Below, one piece after another: positions 44,762 through 55,200 of a stretch of 64,000 nucleotides of DNA. The stretch is from Brachyspira alvinipulli ATCC 51933 (GTDB taxonomy: Bacteria; Spirochaetota; Brachyspiria; Brachyspirales; Brachyspiraceae): the NCBI RefSeq assembly GCF_000518245.1, contig NZ_JADF01000008.1, forward strand, positions 30,498-94,497. The letters run 5' to 3'. The notes below the pieces were generated by a model. That model searched no databases, was not told the origin of the DNA, and worked only from the letters and a program-made list of their open reading frames with translations. The position numbers and the translations under genes are program-made. Numbering within the stretch: the stretch's first letter is position 1; each line of letters begins with the position of its first letter.

Positions 44762-45889
44762 CTAAAAAACACTATGAATGAATTCTTTTACGGCATTTCC
44801 ATTTATTTTAAATTGTTCATCGTTTATAGTAAAGTATCCATCTAATACCCCATTAACTATTTCAAGATCCATTTTTCTAAAATTGCCAAATGAATCATAT
44901 AAATATCTTCCAGTAGCATTGAATACGAAACTAAATCCATCTTCTTTAGAATAATAATCTATCACATCTTTATATTCATGCGACTCAAAATTTTTATACA
45001 TATACCATTTTCCTTTATATAAAAATTTTATAATTTTAGAATTCTGAGATTCAGGTTTTGGATCATAAATAAATACTGGTATAGGTTCTGTTGTATATGA
45101 TGTATATACTAAAGCAGCTATAATATTATGAGTATATCTTGATGGAATTCTTCCTACTGTATTAATTGCCAAAATGGAACTTGTGTCGGATATAACATTC
45201 TCACTTCCTGGTACAACTAAATACCCTGCAGGAATTCCATAATAAAATGATGTATATAATGCTCTATTTCTTGCCCAGTTTACCATAGAAGCATTAAAGT
45301 TAGTAAATTTAAATGAAAATTCAGTATCTATTAAATTGGTTATTGATGTTTTTAAAGATATTTTAGTATTATAAAAATTTGGTATTTCTAAATTTAATTC
45401 TCCTACATTCTTTCTAAATTGAGAGCGTATAAAATTGTCATAAAAGTCTAAAAAATCTTTTTCATCTTCTTTTATAATAAAATTTTGAGAATCTCCATCT
45501 AATATATTAAATGCATTATATGAAAAATATCTTTTTAATCCTTTTTTGTATAATTTCCAAAATATTATATGATTATCATGAAATAAATATAAATATAAAT
45601 TTTCAACCATATTATCATTTATTTGTATAGATTTAGGTACCTCAGAAAAAGTACCAGTATAATATATTCCTCTAGCATTTGTAATAGAAGTTATAGTACT
45701 ATCCAAAGTTGGTAAATCATTTCTGCTGTATGATTTATTTGGTATAACTTTATAGTTAATATATATAAAAAGAAATATAGATATTGCTATAAGTAAAATT
45801 ATAGATACTATTAGAATATACTTTTTTATATAACTAGCAGAATATTCATAATAATCATCTTTTTCTATAAGACGTTTTTTTATACGCAT
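44762..45889 (-). CDS. Membrane-anchored protein of unknown function
   Basis: This 375-residue protein has one membrane span near the N-terminus (YILIVSIILLIAISIFLFIYI, about residues 25-47) preceded by basic residues, so the remaining about 325 residues should be outside the cytoplasm. That part is rich in aromatic and polar residues (RGIYYTGTFSEVPKSI, GIPAGYLVVPGSENVI) with no recognised domain. Its start overlaps the end of the DUF1385 gene by 10 bp, and the WYL gene begins just after its stop, so the three are translated together. Confidence 0.7.
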   Translation of the reverse strand: MRIKKRLIEKDDYYEYSASYIKKYILIVSIILLIAISIFLFIYINYKVIPNKSYSRNDLPTLDSTITSITNARGIYYTGTFSEVPKSIQINDNMVENLYLYLFHDNHIIFWKLYKKGLKRYFSYNAFNILDGDSQNFIIKEDEKDFLDFYDNFIRSQFRKNVGELNLEIPNFYNTKISLKTSITNLIDTEFSFKFTNFNASMVNWARNRALYTSFYYGIPAGYLVVPGSENVISDTSSILAINTVGRIPSRYTHNIIAALVYTSYTTEPIPVFIYDPKPESQNSKIIKFLYKGKWYMYKNFESHEYKDVIDYYSKEDGFSFVFNATGRYLYDSFGNFRKMDLEIVNGVLDGYFTINDEQFKINGNAVKEFIHSVF

Positions 45890-46926
45890 AACTTTTCTTC
45901 TAAATTTGATTGATTTTCAGCTTTTTTAATATCATTTTGCACATCTTCTTCCGTTCTATTTGCTACAGAACTATCTAACAGCTTACTTAATGCAAATAAA
46001 GCCACTTCTATTTCATCATCTTGAGGCCTTCTTGTAGTAATTTTCTGAAGCAATAAACCAGGTAATATAGCAAGTCTCATAAGAGGGAAATTATAAAACT
46101 TGAAACCTAATTTTAATATTTCATAAGAAATTCCAGAAACTATAGGAAATAGTATTATATTAATAGCAAGTACTGTTAAATTTCCAATTATTTTAGGAGG
46201 AGTATAAGAAGCATAAATATATGTATAAACAAAATAACTTGTAAACATATAAAGCAAAATAGAAACTGTTAATACTAAAAACATAAATGTAGTACCGCAT
46301 CTTGGATGTATAGTAGTATAATCTCTTATATTTCCTGTATCCGGATCAAGTCCATGCTCATAAGCATTAACCACCATATGTTCTGCTCCATGATATTCAA
46401 ATACTCTTTTTATATCTTTAAAAAATGATATAATAAGCAAATACAAAACAAATATTGCTAATTTAATACCACCTCTTGCTAAATTAAAAATAACAAAATT
46501 TTCTTTTTCATTTATACCTATGAGAGTTGTAATAAAATATGGCAATGCTATAAAAAGACCTACAGCAAAAGCTAATGATACTAACATGCTTAATGTCATA
46601 GCAATATTATCATTTTTTTCTGATTTTTCTTTAGTTTTTTTGGTATCCTTTTTTTCTTCTTCAATTCCAGCAGTATTAGCAGAAAATACTAAAGTTTTGT
46701 ATCCTAATTTCATCATATCTATAAAATTAACAATACCTCTGAAAAAAGGCATTTTGCTTAATTTATTTTTATTCTCAGGTATGCTTTGTTTTATAAAATC
46801 AATCTGTTTATCAGGCTTTCTTATAGCAACTACATAATGACTTTTATTTCTAAGCATTATGCCTTCTATAACAGCCTGCCCTCCTACGCCTTCTTTTATT
46901 CTATTTTCATCTAGTTTTCTATTCAT
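45880..46926 (-). CDS. DUF1385 family membrane protein (YqhQ-like)
   Basis: The start VGGQAVIEGIMLRNKSHYVVAIRKPD is the DUF1385 signature. Membrane spans follow at about 108-130, 148-170, 213-235 and 242-262. Between them lies YHGAEHMVVNAYEHG, and then HPRCGTTFMFLV, conserved His/Glu/Cys motifs suggesting a metal site. The family is widespread in Firmicutes and spirochaetes and its role is unknown. The C-terminal 40 residues are acidic. AAGGA precedes the ATG. Confidence 0.88.
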   Translation of the reverse strand: MNRKLDENRIKEGVGGQAVIEGIMLRNKSHYVVAIRKPDKQIDFIKQSIPENKNKLSKMPFFRGIVNFIDMMKLGYKTLVFSANTAGIEEEKKDTKKTKEKSEKNDNIAMTLSMLVSLAFAVGLFIALPYFITTLIGINEKENFVIFNLARGGIKLAIFVLYLLIISFFKDIKRVFEYHGAEHMVVNAYEHGLDPDTGNIRDYTTIHPRCGTTFMFLVLTVSILLYMFTSYFVYTYIYASYTPPKIIGNLTVLAINIILFPIVSGISYEILKLGFKFYNFPLMRLAILPGLLLQKITTRRPQDDEIEVALFALSKLLDSSVANRTEEDVQNDIKKAENQSNLEEKLCV

Positions 46927-47015
46927 TCAATAAATATCCTTATATATTTAAATTTTAATATTAAAGTAGATATATAATATAATAAATATCATATTCTTTC
47001 AAGCATAAAAAAATC

Positions 47016-47044
47016 TTGAAATTGTCAAAAAAAAATCATATATT
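47016..47044 (+). promoter_or_regulatory. Promoter placed directly before the lipoprotein ATG
   Basis: TTGAAA (47016-47021), 17-bp spacer, TATATT (47039-47044). Only 8 bp separate the -10 box from the ATG at 47053, and no ribosome binding site is present. Confidence 0.55.
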
Positions 47045-47052
47045 ATATATGT

Positions 47053-47463
47053 ATGAAATCTTTATTTATTATTTTATTTTTTATTAGCATTTCTTTTATA
47101 TCATGTAAAAGCACAAATACACAGACAGTATCATCGCTAGAATATCATAATAAAGAAGAAGTAGTAACAGTTAAAGTGATTAAATTAAAAGACAGAGCTG
47201 GTTATTATAAGAGTAAAAGCCCTTATTTCACATTTAATATTGATTTGAAAGAAAATGGATATGCTAATGTTGTATTAAAGGGATGGATGGTTTATAGAGG
47301 AGTGGTAAAAGTAGGAGACCCTTCATCCGAAGCAACGAAATTTAGACTAGATATTGATAATGTTACTTATGTTATATTAGAGTTTAAAGATTTAAACAAT
47401 GCTAAGGCTTCTATAATATTAAAAGATGTTGTTCAGCAGTCTTTAGATATGACAAAAATTTAA
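47053..47463 (+). CDS. Small lipoprotein
   Basis: A type II signal peptide (MKSLFIILFFISISFISC) has its lipobox Cys at residue 18, so the mature protein should be lipid-anchored in the envelope. The rest (118 residues) is beta-rich, with lysine-rich and aromatic patches (GYYKSKSPYFTFNIDLKENGYANVVLKGW reads like one sheet of a small barrel). No family is recognised. The 3' end faces gpsA with 2 bp between stop codons. The start has no Shine-Dalgarno sequence (see findings). Confidence 0.75.
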   Translation: MKSLFIILFFISISFISCKSTNTQTVSSLEYHNKEEVVTVKVIKLKDRAGYYKSKSPYFTFNIDLKENGYANVVLKGWMVYRGVVKVGDPSSEATKFRLDIDNVTYVILEFKDLNNAKASIILKDVVQQSLDMTKI

Positions 47464-47465
47464 TT

Positions 47466-48467
47466 TTAAAAGAATCCTTCACTTTTAGCATCTTTACTCA
47501 TAAGTTCTGTTAAAGTATCTTGTATATTTGCATTATTAAAAAGTATATTATATATTGCTTCTGTTATAGGCATATAAATATTATTTTTTTGTGCATATTC
47601 ATAAGCTGCAGTAGTAGCATATACCCCTTCTGCAACCTGACCGTGATTTTCAGCTATTACATCCTGATATTTTTTTCCTTTGGCAAGTTCTCTTCCAAGT
47701 CTATTATTTCTACTAAGTCCGCTAGAACATGTAACTATTAAATCTCCTATACCTGAAAGTCCGTACATTGTATCTATTCTTGCACCTTTGCTTAAGGCAA
47801 ACCTTACTATTTCATGTAAACCTCTTGTTATTAGTGCAGCTTTTGTATTATCTCCAAGATGAAGACCATCAACTATACCGCCTGCAATGGCTATAATATT
47901 TTTTAATGCTCCTCCTATTTCAACACCTTTTTGATCTGTTGAATTGTATATTCTAAATTTTGGAGGAACAGTTAATGTATCTCTAACATATTCAGAAACG
48001 CCTTTTTCGCCACCTATTACAACTGCAGTAGGTGTTCCTCTAGCAACTTCCTCGGCATGAGAAGGACCGGAAAGAGTAAGTATTGATAAATCTCCTGATA
48101 TTATACTTCTAGCAACTTCACTCATCGTTTTACCAGTTTTTCTATCAAGACCTTTTGTGGCCGATACAAGTATTTGTTCATTGCTTATATATGGTTCTAT
48201 ATTTTCGCAGGCTTGAGAAAATGCAAATGATGGAGTTACTATTATAACTATTTCTTTATCATTTACTGCTTCTCCAACTTCTGTTGTAAATTCTATATTT
48301 TCATTTAGTTTTATATTTTCTAAATAATTGTCATTTTCATGGGTTGTACTTAATAACTTATAGCTTTGTTCACTATGTACCCATACTTTTACATTATGCT
48401 TTTCTGAAAATATGTTTGCAAGAGCAAGACCCCATCCGCCAGCACCAATAATACCGATATTTGACAT
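47466..48467 (-). CDS. gpsA: NAD(P)-dependent glycerol-3-phosphate dehydrogenase
   Basis: It reduces dihydroxyacetone phosphate to sn-glycerol-3-phosphate for phospholipids. The Rossmann loop is IGAGGWGLALA. Conserved parts are VSATKGLDRKTGKTMSEV, LSGPSHAEEVARGTPTAVV, EIGGALKNIIAIAGGIVDGL (catalytic lysine) and GLSGIGDLIVTCSS. The length of 333 residues is normal. GAGGGG lies before the ATG. Confidence 0.96.
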   Translation of the reverse strand: MSNIGIIGAGGWGLALANIFSEKHNVKVWVHSEQSYKLLSTTHENDNYLENIKLNENIEFTTEVGEAVNDKEIVIIVTPSFAFSQACENIEPYISNEQILVSATKGLDRKTGKTMSEVARSIISGDLSILTLSGPSHAEEVARGTPTAVVIGGEKGVSEYVRDTLTVPPKFRIYNSTDQKGVEIGGALKNIIAIAGGIVDGLHLGDNTKAALITRGLHEIVRFALSKGARIDTMYGLSGIGDLIVTCSSGLSRNNRLGRELAKGKKYQDVIAENHGQVAEGVYATTAAYEYAQKNNIYMPITEAIYNILFNNANIQDTLTELMSKDAKSEGFF

Positions 48468-48496
48468 AAACCCCTCATTATATTTTTATAAATTAT

Positions 48497-48524
48497 AGTA
48501 TATATAAAAAATAACTATTATCAA
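48497..48524 (-). promoter_or_regulatory. gpsA promoter
   Basis: On the minus strand TTGATA (48524-48519) and TATACT (48502-48497) are 16 bp apart. Confidence 0.5.
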
Positions 48525-48574
48525 GTCAGAATAGTAAAAATATTATGTAAACTTAAAAAATTAATGCATAATTT

Positions 48575-49147
48575 TTATTTTAATGATTTTTCTAATAAGA
48601 TGCATATATTATTAAGTAAGTCTTCTTTTTTTATTTTATCATCATCTTTAACCCAGCAAAATATAACAGATACTAAGGCTCCAGAAAAAAATTGAGACAT
48701 TATTTTAGTATTTTCAATATTATCGCATTTCATAGTTTCGTATAAATATTCTGTAAATATTTTATATAATGATGATACAAATAATGATGTATTGTTATAA
48801 TCTATTAAAGAAACATTAAAATAGTGCTTGTTATCATTAAAATAGTTTATAACTTTCTCTAAAATCTTTCTGTAATTTTTTCTAAAATCATATATTGAAT
48901 TATCTTTTTTTAATTCTTTTATAATATCCTGTTTTATATCTTCAATGATTGAATTTAATAATTCTTCTTTATTATTAAAATGATCATAAAATGTAACTCT
49001 ATTTATCATAGCATTATCGCATATTTCTGTTACACTTATGTCTTTAAGAGAATTAGTTTTTAAAAGCCCAAGTAATGATTCTTTCAGCAGTTTTTCAGTT
49101 TTTAATATTCTTAAATCTTTTTTTTCTTTTTTCATAAATAAAAACAT
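48575..49147 (-). CDS. TetR family regulator
   Basis: The N-terminal helix-turn-helix is typical: LKTEKLLKESLLGLLKTNSLKDISVTEICDNAMINRVTFYDHFNNKEELLNSI. The C-terminal domain (about 75-190) resembles the TetR_C_8/DUF type found with short 190-residue regulators in Firmicutes. The effector is unknown. The start may be 49147 or the internal ATG 49135 (MKKEKK); neither has a clear ribosome binding site. It is divergent from the PadR/HAAS pair and might control it. Confidence 0.85.
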   Translation of the reverse strand: MFLFMKKEKKDLRILKTEKLLKESLLGLLKTNSLKDISVTEICDNAMINRVTFYDHFNNKEELLNSIIEDIKQDIIKELKKDNSIYDFRKNYRKILEKVINYFNDNKHYFNVSLIDYNNTSLFVSSLYKIFTEYLYETMKCDNIENTKIMSQFFSGALVSVIFCWVKDDDKIKKEDLLNNICILLEKSLK

Positions 49148-49275
49148 ATTTTATCAAAAAATTATTTAAATAATATTACAACAAAAATAAAGTTTGTCAA
49201 AGAAAATTTATTTTAGATATTGATATATTGTGTATTACACAGTATAATGTATTATATAATATATTAAAGGAATTA

Positions 49276-49611
49276 ATGTTGAATTATGATGATATAATAT
49301 CAAATTTGATGCAGGAATTAAGAAGGGGAACATTGATAATAGTTGTGCTTAGTCAATTAAAAAAAGAAGAGTACGGATATAATTTGATAGCTAAATTAAA
49401 AGAACATGGTATTACTGTTGAAGCCAATACTTTATACCCTCTTTTGAGAAGATTGGAAAATCAAGGACTTTTAAAAAGTGAATGGAACACTAAAGAAGAT
49501 AAGCCTAGAAAATATTATTTAATAACAGAAGATGGAAATAAATTTTTAAAAAAGGCTGTTAATCATTGGAAGGAATTTTCATCCAATATTAATAAAATTA
49601 TTAATGAATAA
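49276..49611 (+). CDS. PadR family regulator
   Basis: The winged helix has the PadR pattern: RRGTLIIVVLSQLKKEEYGYNLIAKL, then EANTLYPLLRRLENQGLLKSEW and PRKYYLITEDGNKFL. The frame opens at 49228, but ATG 49276 (MLNYDD) has AAAGGA upstream and starts close to the domain (111 residues). It overlaps the frame of the following HAAS-type gene only through that gene's spurious upstream start. PadR plus a HAAS-domain membrane protein is a common pair. Confidence 0.9.
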   Translation: MLNYDDIISNLMQELRRGTLIIVVLSQLKKEEYGYNLIAKLKEHGITVEANTLYPLLRRLENQGLLKSEWNTKEDKPRKYYLITEDGNKFLKKAVNHWKEFSSNINKIINE

Positions 49612-49627
49612 TATATTAGGAGTTTAT

Positions 49628-50602
49628 ATGAATGAAAATAAAAAAATAGAAGATATTATTGAAAGATATATTTATGCTGTTACAAAATCAATGCCTTATA
49701 AAATTAGAGAAGATGTTTCAAATGAAATAAGAACTTTAATTGATGATATAATCAAAGAAAGATTTTCTAACTCATCTTATGAAATAAAAGACATTAAAAA
49801 TATATTAATGGAAATTGGAAACCCTTATGAACTTGCTCATAAATATGATACCGATTACAATAAATGCTTAATAGAATATCCGTATTACATATATTATAAA
49901 CTTATATTAAAAATTGTATTATCTTCAACATTGCTAGGTGTAATAGTTTCATCAATAATTAATATATTTATAAATAATGAATATTTGAATTTGATTAATA
50001 TAGTAAGCGATATTTGTACTTCAATGTTATTAGCATTCTCTTTTGTAACATTAATATTTTTATTTATTTCAAAGAGAAATATTAATATTTCTAATCTTAT
50101 AGACTTTGATAATCTTCCAAAACCTCCTAATGAAAAAGCAAATATATATAAATCAATCATTACAATAGCAGCATCAATTATATTTTTATTACTTTTATTA
50201 TTATCTCCTAAAATATTTTCATTTAAAATAAACAATGAATATTTGGAATTTTTTAATACTGATATTATAAATAAAAGTTTTTTATTTCCTGTAGTATTTA
50301 TTTTAATGCTTGTATCAAGAGAAATTATCAAATTAATTGGAAATAGATATAATAGAAAAACTGTTAGCTTATTTATTGGAATTGATATAGTATCTGCTAT
50401 TGCTGCTTCATTATGGCTTTTATTATATGATATAATTAATATTGATTTTACAAATGCATTAATCAAATTAGCGGCAGTAAATTCAATCTCTTTTAAAATA
50501 TTTAATAATTTTCAACCATTTTGTTTAATTTGCATATTATTTGCTCTATTACTTGATAGTATATACATCATAATAAAATTAAATAGTACTAATAAAATAT
50601 AA
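49628..50602 (+). CDS. HAAS-domain membrane protein
   Basis: The N-terminal helical domain (about 1-75: YIYAVTKSMPYKIREDVSNEIRTLIDD, then ILMEIGNPYELAHKY) matches the HAAS/DUF1700 signalling domain that is regularly encoded next to PadR regulators. Six or so membrane spans follow. TAGGAG is 5 bp before ATG 49628, chosen over the ATG at 49604 that lies inside padR. In other bacteria such pairs respond to envelope stress or antibiotics; the role here is inferred only from the pairing. Confidence 0.8.
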   Translation: MNENKKIEDIIERYIYAVTKSMPYKIREDVSNEIRTLIDDIIKERFSNSSYEIKDIKNILMEIGNPYELAHKYDTDYNKCLIEYPYYIYYKLILKIVLSSTLLGVIVSSIINIFINNEYLNLINIVSDICTSMLLAFSFVTLIFLFISKRNINISNLIDFDNLPKPPNEKANIYKSIITIAASIIFLLLLLLSPKIFSFKINNEYLEFFNTDIINKSFLFPVVFILMLVSREIIKLIGNRYNRKTVSLFIGIDIVSAIAASLWLLLYDIINIDFTNALIKLAAVNSISFKIFNNFQPFCLICILFALLLDSIYIIIKLNSTNKI

Positions 50603-50683
50603 TTTTATAAAAATTATAATATAAAAAATAATTTACAAAAATAAAAAAATGTAGCTTATCATACAATAGTAATTTTCTTGTAC

Positions 50684-50711
50684 TTGATAAAAAATGCAAA
50701 AATAATAAAAT
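50684..50711 (+). promoter_or_regulatory. Promoter of the tolC-RND pair
   Basis: TTGATA (50684-50689) and TAAAAT (50706-50711) are 16 bp apart, about 30 bp before the GTG start of the TolC-like gene. Confidence 0.45.
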
Positions 50712-50741
50712 ACAAAAATATTTTTAATAGGGTGTTATAAA

Positions 50742-52253
50742 GTGTTTAAGAAATTTGCATATATTATTTTTTTACATTCAATTTTTTTAAGTATTTTTGT
50801 TTTTGCTCAAACTAACAACACAAATACGGTAGTGCTTCCATACACACAATATATGGAGAGAATAAAATTATTAATACCAGAAATGAAATTAACAGCATCT
50901 CAAGAAAGTAATGCTGCAAATAATTTAACAAAAGCAAAAAGTTCTGGAGATTTAAAATTTGATTTGCAGGCAGGTGCTATAGGAAAGCAAAGCCATTTTG
51001 ATGAATACAATTTTTTACCAACATCAGACTTTAATTATAATGGTTTTAGAATAGGAGCAGGATTCAGCGGACTTGTACCCTACTCTGGAACCAGATGGTC
51101 TGTGGAAATAAAACATGACAGTTTTTTTGGTGATTTTAATACAGGAGATATTATACTTCCTGTAGATACTCCTATTGGTACAATAAATGGAAAACTTCCT
51201 AATTTAGGTACTAATAATTTTAAATACTATTATCCTAGTATTAAAATACAAATAGCTCAGCCTATACTTAGAGATTTTTTTGGTAAACTTGATAGATACC
51301 CAATAAAAGATGCAGAATATCAGCTTACTATAGCTAAATTAAAAAGAATAATAGATGATCAAAGTGTATTGATATCATATCAAAAAATGTACTATCAATG
51401 GATAATGTCAAGAAAATTAATAGCTTTATATAATGAAATGATAAGAGAAGCAAGAAGTTTTGAAAATCAAGTTTATAAAAGATATAAAAGCGGAGTGATA
51501 GATAATGATTCATATCAAAATGCTAGAAGACAAACATTAAAATATATAGAAGCTAGAGATAAATCAGAATTAATGCTTAAAAAAGTTATTAGAAATATAC
51601 AATTTTTTATACCAGAAGAAAATATAATACCTAATGAAGATGATTGGAATCAGACATTAGAAACATCTATAAATGCAGAAATAAATATAGTACCATTTTT
51701 AGAAAGTGCTCAAGGACAAATGGCTTATCAATTAAAATTAAGAAGCGAATACGCTATTTCTATAATGAAAAATAATGCATTGCCTGATCTATCTATAGTA
51801 GGAAGCGTATCATTATCAAGTTTAGATGACAGCGGATATTTTAAATCTTTTTCTACTATGACTAATGTTGATTATTTTGTAGGGCTTATGTTTTCCTACC
51901 CTATAGGCGGAAGAGATGCTAAAGCTAAAATGGAAGATGCTTATGCTGCTTTAAATGCTGTTACTGCTGATTTTGACAGAGTTAATAGAGATTTCGATGT
52001 GCAGATAGGTACTTACTATGATGAGTTTGAGGCCTACAAAAAAATGCTTGAAAATAAAAAATTAGAAGTTAATGCTATAGTATCAAGGATAAATACACAA
52101 AATGCCAAATTCAGACAAGGAAGGCTACCTACAGATGAAATAATAAATGCAAGACTTGATTTAGCTCAGGCAAGGGCAGAACTTCTTAATTTACAGTATC
52201 TCATCATAACTACTGTTATGGATTATAATTCTCTGGTACTGCTTAATAATTAG
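50742..52253 (+). CDS. TolC family outer membrane efflux protein
   Basis: A signal peptide (about 1-22) is followed by two outer-membrane-efflux repeats with long helices: RSFENQVYKRYKSGVIDNDSYQNARR and NTQNAKFRQGRLPTDEIINARLDLAQARAELL, the typical FxxGxxxxxExxxAxxxLxxAxxxL pattern. It should form the outer membrane channel for the RND pump 28 bp downstream. The start is GTG; a weak AGGG is upstream. A membrane-fusion protein gene, usual in such operons, is absent. Confidence 0.85.
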   Translation: MFKKFAYIIFLHSIFLSIFVFAQTNNTNTVVLPYTQYMERIKLLIPEMKLTASQESNAANNLTKAKSSGDLKFDLQAGAIGKQSHFDEYNFLPTSDFNYNGFRIGAGFSGLVPYSGTRWSVEIKHDSFFGDFNTGDIILPVDTPIGTINGKLPNLGTNNFKYYYPSIKIQIAQPILRDFFGKLDRYPIKDAEYQLTIAKLKRIIDDQSVLISYQKMYYQWIMSRKLIALYNEMIREARSFENQVYKRYKSGVIDNDSYQNARRQTLKYIEARDKSELMLKKVIRNIQFFIPEENIIPNEDDWNQTLETSINAEINIVPFLESAQGQMAYQLKLRSEYAISIMKNNALPDLSIVGSVSLSSLDDSGYFKSFSTMTNVDYFVGLMFSYPIGGRDAKAKMEDAYAALNAVTADFDRVNRDFDVQIGTYYDEFEAYKKMLENKKLEVNAIVSRINTQNAKFRQGRLPTDEIINARLDLAQARAELLNLQYLIITTVMDYNSLVLLNN

Positions 52254-52281
52254 AATTAATATTTTTATTGGAATTGAAAAT

Positions 52282-55200
52282 ATGGATAGAATAATAGAAT
52301 TATTTGCCAAAAACAGATTATTAGTTAATGTTATTATTTTGGTTACTTTAGCTGTAGGAATATACTCTTATCTTAATATAAAAAAAGAAGCTTTCCCATC
52401 AACTAACTTTGATGTTATGATAGTTCAAGTTATATATCCAGGTGCTTCTCCTGAAGATGTTGAGCAGTATGCTATGATTCCAATAGAAGATGAACTCCAG
52501 ACTATAGCAGGAATTGATGAGTTTTATTCTATAATAATAGAAAATGCAGGAATACTCACTATAAGAATAGATATGAATCTTAAGGATTCAAGACCTGTGA
52601 AAGATGAAATATTCAGACGACTTCAGAATGCTCCTAATGTATCAAAAGATGTTTCAGAAATAAAAATTTTTGAAGCTAATGCAAACAGACTTCCCATATA
52701 CAATTTAGGCATAAGATTCAAAAAAGGAATGGAAGGAAGTGAAAAAGAACTTTATGATATATCCAAAAAATTTGAAAAAGAATTGAAATATGTAGACGGA
52801 GTTGCAAATATTGAAGTTTATGGAAGAACAGATCCAGAAATTCAAATACTGGCAGATCCTAATAAATTAAGCGAATACTATACTTCATTATCAGAAATTG
52901 TGCAGGCATTATCTTTAAGAAATATACGTTCTACAAGCGGAAGTATGAAGCCTGATGAAAATGCTGATTTAGAAGAAAAAAATAAACTTCTTGTAACTAC
53001 AGGACAATTTCAAGATCCATTATCTATTACAAATGTTATTATACGTTCTATATTCAATGGTCAGCCAGTAAGAATCGGAGATGTGGCAAGAGTTGAAGAA
53101 TTATTCGTTGATAAAAGCGTATATATGAGGGTTAATAGTCAGCATGGATATTCAATAAACATTATAAAAAAAGAAGATGCGGATATATTGAAAACTATAG
53201 ACAATGTTAATAAATATTTTGAAAATAATAAAGCGTCCATACCAAATAATATAGAAATAGTACCTATGGCTGATAACTCAAGAACGATTAATGATTTACT
53301 TAATGCAGTTTCTTCAAATATTATTACAGGATTTATTATAATATTTATAATACTTATAATATTTTTAGATTTCAAAAGTGCAATATTTACTTCGCTTGGA
53401 ATGCTTATAGTTATTTCTGTTTCTCTTATTTATATGACATATTCAGGAATAACTTTCAATATAATTTCTTTAGGAGGAATTATAACGGTTTTAGGTATGA
53501 TAGTTGACAACTCAATAGTAGTTTCAGAAAATATTTTTAATTATCATCAAAGAGGAATCAAAGGACTTAATGCTACAAAAAGTGCTGTAGGCGAAGTATT
53601 TATGCCTATGCTTGTTTCTACTCTCACCACTGTTGCATCTTTTGCTCCTATAATATTTGTTACTGGAACTATGGGAAGATTAATCAATCAATATCCTAGA
53701 GTTGTAATTGTTGCCTTGATTGTAAGTATATTTCAGGCTGTTTTACTTCTTCCTAATAATTTAATAACTAAAGAAGAACTTACAGGAGAACATAAAAGAA
53801 AAAGATTTAATTTCAAAAATCCTCTTGATTTTGATAAAGATAAATTATTCAATAAATTAAAAATACCTTTTGTTAAATTTTTGAGATTTACATTAAGATT
53901 TAGATATATTGTATTTATCTTTTTTGTAATTACATTGCTCATCACTTTAGCAATAGCAAAAATAATATTTGCAAAGTTTACTTTAGTTTATGATACCAGT
54001 GCTGATGTTATAGTTGTTAATATAGATACAGGTGTTGGAAGCTCATTATATAAAACTGAAAAATATCTTCAGCAGGTAGAAAATATTATTTATAATACAA
54101 TAGATACTAATGATATAATAGCAGTATACAGTTTATTAGGAAAGCAATTAGATAAAAATACTGTTGAAGTATCCGAAGAAATGGATAATCTTGCGGGTAC
54201 TATGATATATTTAGTTCCTGCTAATAACAGAAAAAAAATTGCTTATGATATAGTTGATGATTTAAATTTAGCAATAGAAAAAAGCGGAATTAAAAATGAA
54301 TTAGAATTAATAACAGTAAATACCAAACTTCCTATAAACCCTGGTAAAGCAGTTGATATAAAAATAATAGGAAATGATACTGCTATGGTTAAAGAAGTAA
54401 AAGATAAAATGAAAGAACATCTTTTAAGTTTAGATGGAATAATAAACTATGATGATGATGATAAAATCGGACAAGAAGAATTAAGAGTAATATTCGATTA
54501 TGACAGAATGTCAGAACTTGGAGTGAATGTTGCTTATGCAGCAAGAGAATTAAGAGCAGCTTATGCTGGAATAGTAGCTACTTCAATTCAGCAATTTGAA
54601 AATAAATTAGACTTCAGAGTAAGATTAGATAAAAAATATACTTATGACACAAATGTGCTTAATAATCTTTATATACCAAATACATATTACAGACTAATAC
54701 AATTAAAAGATATAGCAGACATATATATTACAAATAATCAATCAAGCATAAGACATTATAATGGTAAAAAATCTATAACTATGACAGCAGATATTGAACA
54801 AGGAAAAAATACTGCTATACAGGTAACCTATGCAATGCAGGATTATTTTAATTCAATATCAAAAGAATATCCAAATATAAGCGTAGAGTTTGCAGGAGAG
54901 GTAAAAGAAACTAGAGGATCTATAATCGGTATTGCTTGGGGATATGTTATTGCTTTAATTGCAATATATGTAATACTTCTTCTTCAATTTAATAAATTCG
55001 TTCAGCCTTTCATGATTTTAGGTATAATACCATTTGGAATAATAGGAGTTATACTTGGATTTGCTGCACACAGAATGCCTATGTCATTTGTTGGTGCTGT
55101 TGGTATAGTTGGGCTTGCAGGTGTAGTTGTAAATAATGGTATTATAATGGTAGACTTGATAAATAGAATACTTGAGCAAGGAAACATACATACAAAAGAA

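Noticed and set aside
49894-50466. 190-residue open frame on the minus strand
   Set aside because: It lies fully inside the HAAS-domain gene on the opposite strand, has no ribosome binding site, and has low-complexity I/L/N-rich composition as expected for antisense of AT-rich membrane protein DNA.
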